A stretch of DNA of 25,020 nucleotides, from contig BFEA01000230.1 in NCBI GenBank assembly GCA_003427395.1, positions 1,531,439 through 1,556,458 of the forward strand, given 5' to 3'. Both the position numbers and the translations under genes were made by a program. Below the pieces are notes generated by a model that had not been told where the DNA came from, did not search any database, and saw only the letters and a list, made by a program, of their open reading frames with translations. This DNA comes from Chara braunii (Eukaryota; Streptophyta; Charophyceae; Charales; Characeae). Shown in pieces: positions 21,477 through 25,020 of the stretch (positions are counted from its first letter, which is position 1; the number at the start of each line of letters is the position of its first letter).

Positions 21477-21848
21477 TTGTTGTCCCCCTCCAGCCATCAG
21501 AGGGGATGCATGTTGCCCTCTGCCCCAACCATGGTGGTCAAGGATAGGGTGGGGCCGTCGGTGGGGTCGTCGGTGGGGGTCCCGCTAACACATAGACCAA
21601 GCATTTTGCCAGTAGCTGCGCCTCCCTTTTCATGGTGCCCCAACCCCAACCGAATAACAGCAGTGTCTACGGCCAACACTCTCCCACCCACCCCACACAA
21701 CCCACGCATCCCACTCACACTCACACTCACACCCGTGTTGGCCAACGGCCCTGCTACCACCGATCAGAGGTATCAAGCGGTCTACCACCACCGCACGGAC
21801 CCAGATACGTTACGAGTTCAACTCGCTGTACACTACACGAAGACCACC
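21477..21848. other. Unassigned, C-rich and ACC/CAC-rich stretch
   Basis: A CACTCACACTCACAC run lies near 21713-21732, and GGTGGGG repeats occur near 21550-21580. Open frames on both strands are low-complexity in composition. No gene is supported. Confidence 0.4.
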
Positions 21849-22025
21849 TAGGGTCAGATCCCACTACCCTGGATGGATTATTCTTTTTTTTTTTTTTTTT
21901 GGATCAATTGATTTCCTTTTCCAAAACATTCGAATAGAGGCTAGTGGGATTATTCAATTTTCACCCTCGATTACGAAGATCAACGGTCAGAAATGAACAA
22001 TAGGGGCTAGTGGGATCTGGCCCTA
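21849..22025. mobile_element. 177-bp MITE-like element
   Basis: TAGGGTCAGATCCCACTA at 21849-21866 and TAGTGGGATCTGGCCCTA at 22008-22025 are 18-base terminal inverted repeats with one mismatch. The inside has a T run (21884-21900) and a second GCTAGTGGGAT at 21939-21949. No target-site duplication is clear. It is not obviously related to the GGTAG-ended family. Confidence 0.65.
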
Positions 22026-22980
22026 AGCCTTCCACCTAGACAAGAGTGCCTCCCGCCTCTTTTTCTACCCCTTTCTCATTTGCGGGCCGCGGTGTACCCG
22101 CGGCTGGCCTCCAGCTCGTTGAAGGTTGAAATGAAATTGAGAGAAGAGTATAGCTTTATAAAGTCAAAAAAGAAAAAAAAAGAAGGTAGAGGGCGGTTTC
22201 CGGGGGGGGTATAAAAACGAGATCCCACCGGTGCTATGTTCATATGCTTACAAAGAAATGAATGAACCTGGTCAAATATCCGGGCAGATGCATCCTACCC
22301 TAGCCCAAATACAGAACAACCTCCCACCTGGGCCCAAACATTTTGCCATCCTCGCCACCACGTCCACACAGCCTTACGGGATCGTCTAATAAACTCTTTT
22401 TTTTTTTCTTCCCCCCCCCCCCCGCGGAGATGGCCACAGAGTGGCTCCGGTGTTTACGTTAGGGCGAGTAGTGCTATTTTTACGCTTGGAAAGCATGAAT
22501 TATGCCTCTTATCACGGCCAAGTTCATGCATCCAAGCATAAACATAGAGCCCGTGGAAGCATGAACTTTTTGGTTGGGTTGAGCGCTATGTTCGTGCTTG
22601 AAAGCATGAGTTTTTATTTAATTTTTTCTTTTTTTTCTTTTTTTTGGGCATTGAGTATCAGTTTTTTGGGCCCAATTTTTTTGGCTTGGGCCCATTTTGG
22701 CATTGAGTGTCGGCTTGGGCCTATTTTTTTTTTGCCAGCTGAGTCTCAGCGGGACACACAGTCACGCCAGACCCAACCCCGGTTTTACCACAGCGTTCAG
22801 CATTGAGTTCAGCCCACCATACTCATCACACTACCTACATAGCACTTTCCTAAATAAATGTATCTAACCGCAGTTACCGCCAATCCTGGATGCAATTGAC
22901 TGTGATCCCGTCTAGATCCCCGTCGGGGAAAAAAAAAGAAAGTTGGTACGGAACTATACAACTCAATTACCAAACTACTG
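22026..22980. other. Promoter-like motifs and short repeats; no gene found
   Basis: TATAAAAA at 22210-22217 follows a G run. A CCGCGG-TGTAC-CCGCGG-like dyad lies near 22087-22103. A GTGCTATGTTCATGCTT-like motif occurs three times (22231, 22471, 22583), with AAAGCATGA after two of them. TGGGCC, the core of plant site II elements, occurs at 22667, 22687 and 22716, next to T runs and a GCATTGAGT motif repeated near 22648, 22700 and 22800. A C run lies at 22411-22424. No coding region or RNA gene was recognised downstream. Confidence 0.4.
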
Positions 22981-22981
22981 A

Positions 22982-23110
22982 TCGATATCGACTCTTTTTT
23001 TTTTTTTGGGGGGGGGCTCGATAGCGATTTTTTTTTTTTTTTTGTCTGTGTGTGGGGGGGGGACTCGATATCGATTTTTTTTTTTGTGTGGGGGGGAGAC
23101 TCGATATCGA
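22982..23110. repeat. Array of TCGATATCGA palindromes with T and G runs
   Basis: TCGATATCGA lies at 22982, 23065 and 23101, with a variant (TCGATAGCGA) at 23018, at steps of 36, 47 and 36 bases. Each of the first three is followed by a run of about 10-15 T and then 7-9 G. Overlapping open frames here are repeat artefacts. Confidence 0.85.
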
Positions 23111-23529
23111 TATTGAATTGAAAGTACCCATATCATCATTTTCGTCTTTCTCGTTATTGAACCGACGACGGGTGTGTGATTGTTGTTCACCGAGTGAGTG
23201 CCGAGCCGCTTCGCTCGTGGAGCAGAATGTGGGTGGGAACAGGCATGTATACATGCGTGTACCTGTACCACCGTTTGCACTTACTGGCAAGGCGAGCAGA
23301 AATTTCGATTCGATGATGATCGAGAAGGTAAGGAAAAATATTTTGAAAAGAAAACCTGAAGCCCATCAATCACTTCGTTGATTACTGTTGGTAGGTAGTT
23401 AATTGATGGATTGATTGATTGATTTTGCTTTCTTTTTCTTTGTAAAGGGTGACGGGCTTAAGAGATATCATCAGTGATCTGACCGGTCCCAGGCACGGCA
23501 ATTCAGAAAAGGGCAACGGTTTTTATTCT

Positions 23530-23640
23530 CTTCAATCTGAGGGAGAGGGTATCTGGATTCGAACTGGGAGGGGTCTGTATTCCGGAGCGCAATTCCGGTC
23601 TGTATTCAGCGGTGGTTCGGGCGGGAAAGTCTTCTTGCGT
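23530..23640 (-). mobile_element. SINE-like fragment related to the 13801 element
   Basis: On the minus strand, CCAGTTCGAATCCAGATAC (23549-23567) is identical to 13857-13875 and includes the pol III B box. The preceding GGAATACAGAC matches GAAATACAGAC of the other copy. Further 5' the similarity weakens (a GAACCACCGCTGAA-like piece) and no good A box remains. It is probably an older member of the same SINE family. Confidence 0.5.
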
Positions 23641-23834
23641 GTTGACGGAGGATTGGCCTTCTGCGCTTTTTTCTGATTTCGTTTTTTTTTTTTTTTTTAA
23701 AAATTTCTGCGTGGATGTTGTCCACGTCCTTATTTAAAACAAGACAAGATAGATAGATGTCATGGATCTGTCGTTTTGTCGTTTTTTTCCAAGCAACCCG
23801 GCACAAGACCGCTCTAGGCGTTGATTGGCTGACT

Positions 23835-23897
23835 TACGTGTACCTATCTATCTATCTGCCTACGTGTACCTATCTATCTATCTGTCTGCCTACGTAG
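23835..23897. repeat. CTAT-rich direct repeat
   Basis: TACGTGTACCTATCTATCTA followed by TCTGCC is repeated directly after itself with one extra CTGT unit, then TACGTAG closes the stretch. Confidence 0.85.
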
Positions 23898-24092
23898 TTG
23901 TCACAGCGCGCCACTCTCTTGATGGCTGTCGGGTTTTGTCATCGCTGCTGTAACTGAGAACGATGAAGTTATGCTGTCTTCTTGTTCTTCTTCTCCTTTG
24001 TCGTCTTCTCTTCTCTCCTCTTTCTTCTTCTCCTTAGCCTTTAAATCCACGTATTTATTCCACGAGCATTCTTCTTCTTCGTTCTAGACCTG

Positions 24093-24124
24093 TCTTCTTC
24101 TTCTTCTTCTTCTTCTTCTTCTTG
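24093..24124. repeat. (CTT)n microsatellite
   Basis: An almost pure CTT run within a longer CTT-rich region (about 23978-24124). Confidence 0.9.
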
Positions 24125-24131
24125 CGCGTTT

Positions 24132-24175
24132 GCTGAGATGAGGGATATACGAAAGCCGCGCATACTCATCTCAGC
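24132..24175. repeat. Perfect 11-bp inverted repeat
   Basis: GCTGAGATGAG (24132-24142) and CTCATCTCAGC (24165-24175) flank a 22-base loop. The loop contains GGATATACGAAAG, and a related GGATATCCGAAG with GTATACGAAAGG follows downstream. Confidence 0.7.
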
Positions 24176-24237
24176 TTTGTATTGAAGGATATCCGAAGCG
24201 TATACGAAAGGCAGTTGGCCACTGTTTTCCACTATTC

Positions 24238-24243
24238 TTGTTG

Positions 24244-24275
<32 letters not shown>
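24238..24275. repeat. (TTG)n then (GTG)n trinucleotide repeat
   Basis: Eight TTG-type units pass directly into GGT/GTG units. Confidence 0.9.
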
Positions 24276-24307
24276 ACGATGTGTGCTGTGTGCTGGAAAG
24301 CGCAAGG

Positions 24308-24418
24308 GTACCGTCTTCACCGAAATAGAACGCCCGGTAATTATCGCCGTATCTGGGCTGAAAGTTGTGGCAAATACAGATATAACGACCGGGCGTTCTA
24401 TTCGGGTGAAGACGGTAG
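24308..24418. mobile_element. About 110-bp TIR element (family member C)
   Basis: TACCGTCTTCACCGAAATAG at the left pairs with CTATTCGGGTGAAGACGGTA at the right, and pairing continues through AACGCCCGGT/ACCGGGCGTT. The middle (GTATCTGGGCTGAAAGTTG, then CAAATACAGATATAACG) lines up with that of 19643-19755. Together with the shared CGGG-N2-AAGA-N-GGTAG end this shows one family. Inner bases also pair (GTATCTG with CAGATAT), so the unit is one long hairpin. Confidence 0.8.
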
Positions 24419-24638
24419 TATGTGGTCAGCCTCCTGAGGATTGTGCAGCCACCGTAGCCTAAGTGGTCGAAACGCGTAGAGGAGGAAAGTGTAGATGACC
24501 CCTGAGTTTGTTGAATCCGTATTAATCTCCACTGTACATTGCAATAGTATTATTCTTAACTTTCGTGGAGCAAGTGTCAGCCATTTTGCGACTACTTCTC
24601 CTTCTTCGTCTCCTCTTTCGTCTTCTTGTTCTTGTTCG
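24419..24638. other. Unassigned; possible tRNA-like start
   Basis: TAGCCTAAGTGG at 24455-24466 resembles a pol III A box, with GTTGAATCC at 24510-24518 as a poor B box. The spacing is longer than for a normal tRNA without a variable arm. No stems form, so no RNA gene is claimed. Confidence 0.2.
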
Positions 24639-24723
24639 TCTTCTTCTTCTTCTTCTTCTTCTTCTTCTTCTTCTTCTTCTCTTTCTTCTTCTTCTTCTTG
24701 ATGATGATGATGATGATGATGAT
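24639..24723. repeat. (CTT)n followed by (GAT)n
   Basis: CTT units to about 24700 switch abruptly to eight GAT-type units. Long open frames on both strands here are low-complexity artefacts. Confidence 0.95.
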
Positions 24724-24789
24724 TGGGGAAGACACTGGGATCAGAAGCGCTGGTGTGTGCAGCACTTTTCCTCTTTTTTTTGACAACGT

Positions 24790-24812
24790 GCAGCACTTGT
24801 TTTCAGTGCTGC
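24790..24812. repeat. Perfect 8-bp stem inverted repeat
   Basis: GCAGCACT and AGTGCTGC flank a 7-base loop. The same GTGCAGCACTT sequence occurs once more at about 24756-24766. Confidence 0.7.
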
Positions 24813-24959
24813 GTATGCAGCAGTGTTTGGGTGCGCAGGAATTCGTTTTCCAGCTGGAACGAGAAGGAGAGAGAGTGGAGAGTGGGTAGGGCAGTGAGAA
24901 AGCGTGTTGCAGAGAGAGTGGAGAAGACGCATCGATGTTAGGTGGGAGCAGGAGGCGAC

Positions 24960-24962
<3 letters not shown>

Positions 24963-25020
<58 letters not shown>
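24963..25020. repeat. (TG)n microsatellite
   Basis: An uninterrupted TG run reaching the window edge; the true length is unknown. Confidence 0.98.

Larger units (their letters stand above)
23111..24037. other. Unassigned sequence with short palindromes and simple repeats
   Basis: A perfect 14-base palindrome GCATGTATACATGC lies at 23243-23256, a donor-like AAGGTAAGG at about 23326-23334, a GATT run at 23410-23423 and a T run near 23680-23698. A SINE-like stretch on the minus strand is listed separately. The remainder shows no gene. Confidence 0.4.

Noticed and set aside
24455-24518. tRNA or SINE start
   Set aside because: The A box has an extra base, the B box is poor and no cloverleaf stem forms.
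24398-24796. Frames rich in Glu, Asp, Lys or Ser in the CTT/GAT region
   Set aside because: They are translations of trinucleotide repeats and show no domain.

Overview
This window looks like repeat-rich nuclear DNA of a green-lineage (streptophyte) eukaryote. It holds no complete, intact protein-coding gene that I can defend. The reasons are a decayed Ty3/gypsy retrotransposon, a fragment of the plastid gene psbC inside nuclear-type repeats, a U6 snRNA-like sequence with a tRNA-derived SINE head, several inverted-repeat elements, and long AG, GA and TG microsatellites. The acidic coiled-coil Gag resembles proteins I remember from Chara braunii annotations. That is memory, not a search, so the charophyte assignment is an inference.

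Layout. 1-948: an (AG)n tract, a purine-rich leader and a cluster of TTGAC motifs. 949-6471: one Ty3/gypsy element in the order Gag, protease, reverse transcriptase, RNase H, integrase and C-terminal tail, broken by about a dozen stop codons and a few frameshifts. 6472-8825: non-coding sequence with a TATA-like site and a weak primer-binding-site-like match. 8826-10400: three degenerate tandem arrays, one with stem-forming units, and a TATA box flanked by inverted repeats. 10798-11422: a 625-bp terminal-inverted-repeat (TIR) element. 11574-13616: a probable fold-back element with a 30-bp minisatellite at one end and the same minisatellite inverted at the other. 13801-14064: a SINE-like head followed by a U6 pseudogene. 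14328-15815: a 451-bp tandem duplication, a 21-bp repeat and a 137-bp (GA)n tract. 15816-18100: mostly unexplained. 18104-19442: an array with a conserved 20-bp core, then a 300-bp tandem duplication. 19643-22025: a second small TIR element, a poly-A retroposon, a 1,052-bp inverted-repeat element that contains the psbC fragment, and a 177-bp MITE. 22026-25020: promoter-like motifs, simple repeats, a second SINE-like piece on the minus strand and a third member of the small TIR family.

How the parts relate. The window is a layered set of transposable elements and tandem repeats. The most interesting points are the TIR family with three size classes sharing the same ends (10798, 19643, 24308), the plastid psbC piece enclosed by about 72-bp inverted repeats, the SINE-U6 composite with a related SINE-like piece about 9.7 kb away, and the irregularly spaced 20-bp core array. 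The retroelement cannot be autonomous: besides the stops, the protease catalytic Asp codon reads Asn and the third integrase catalytic position reads Gly.
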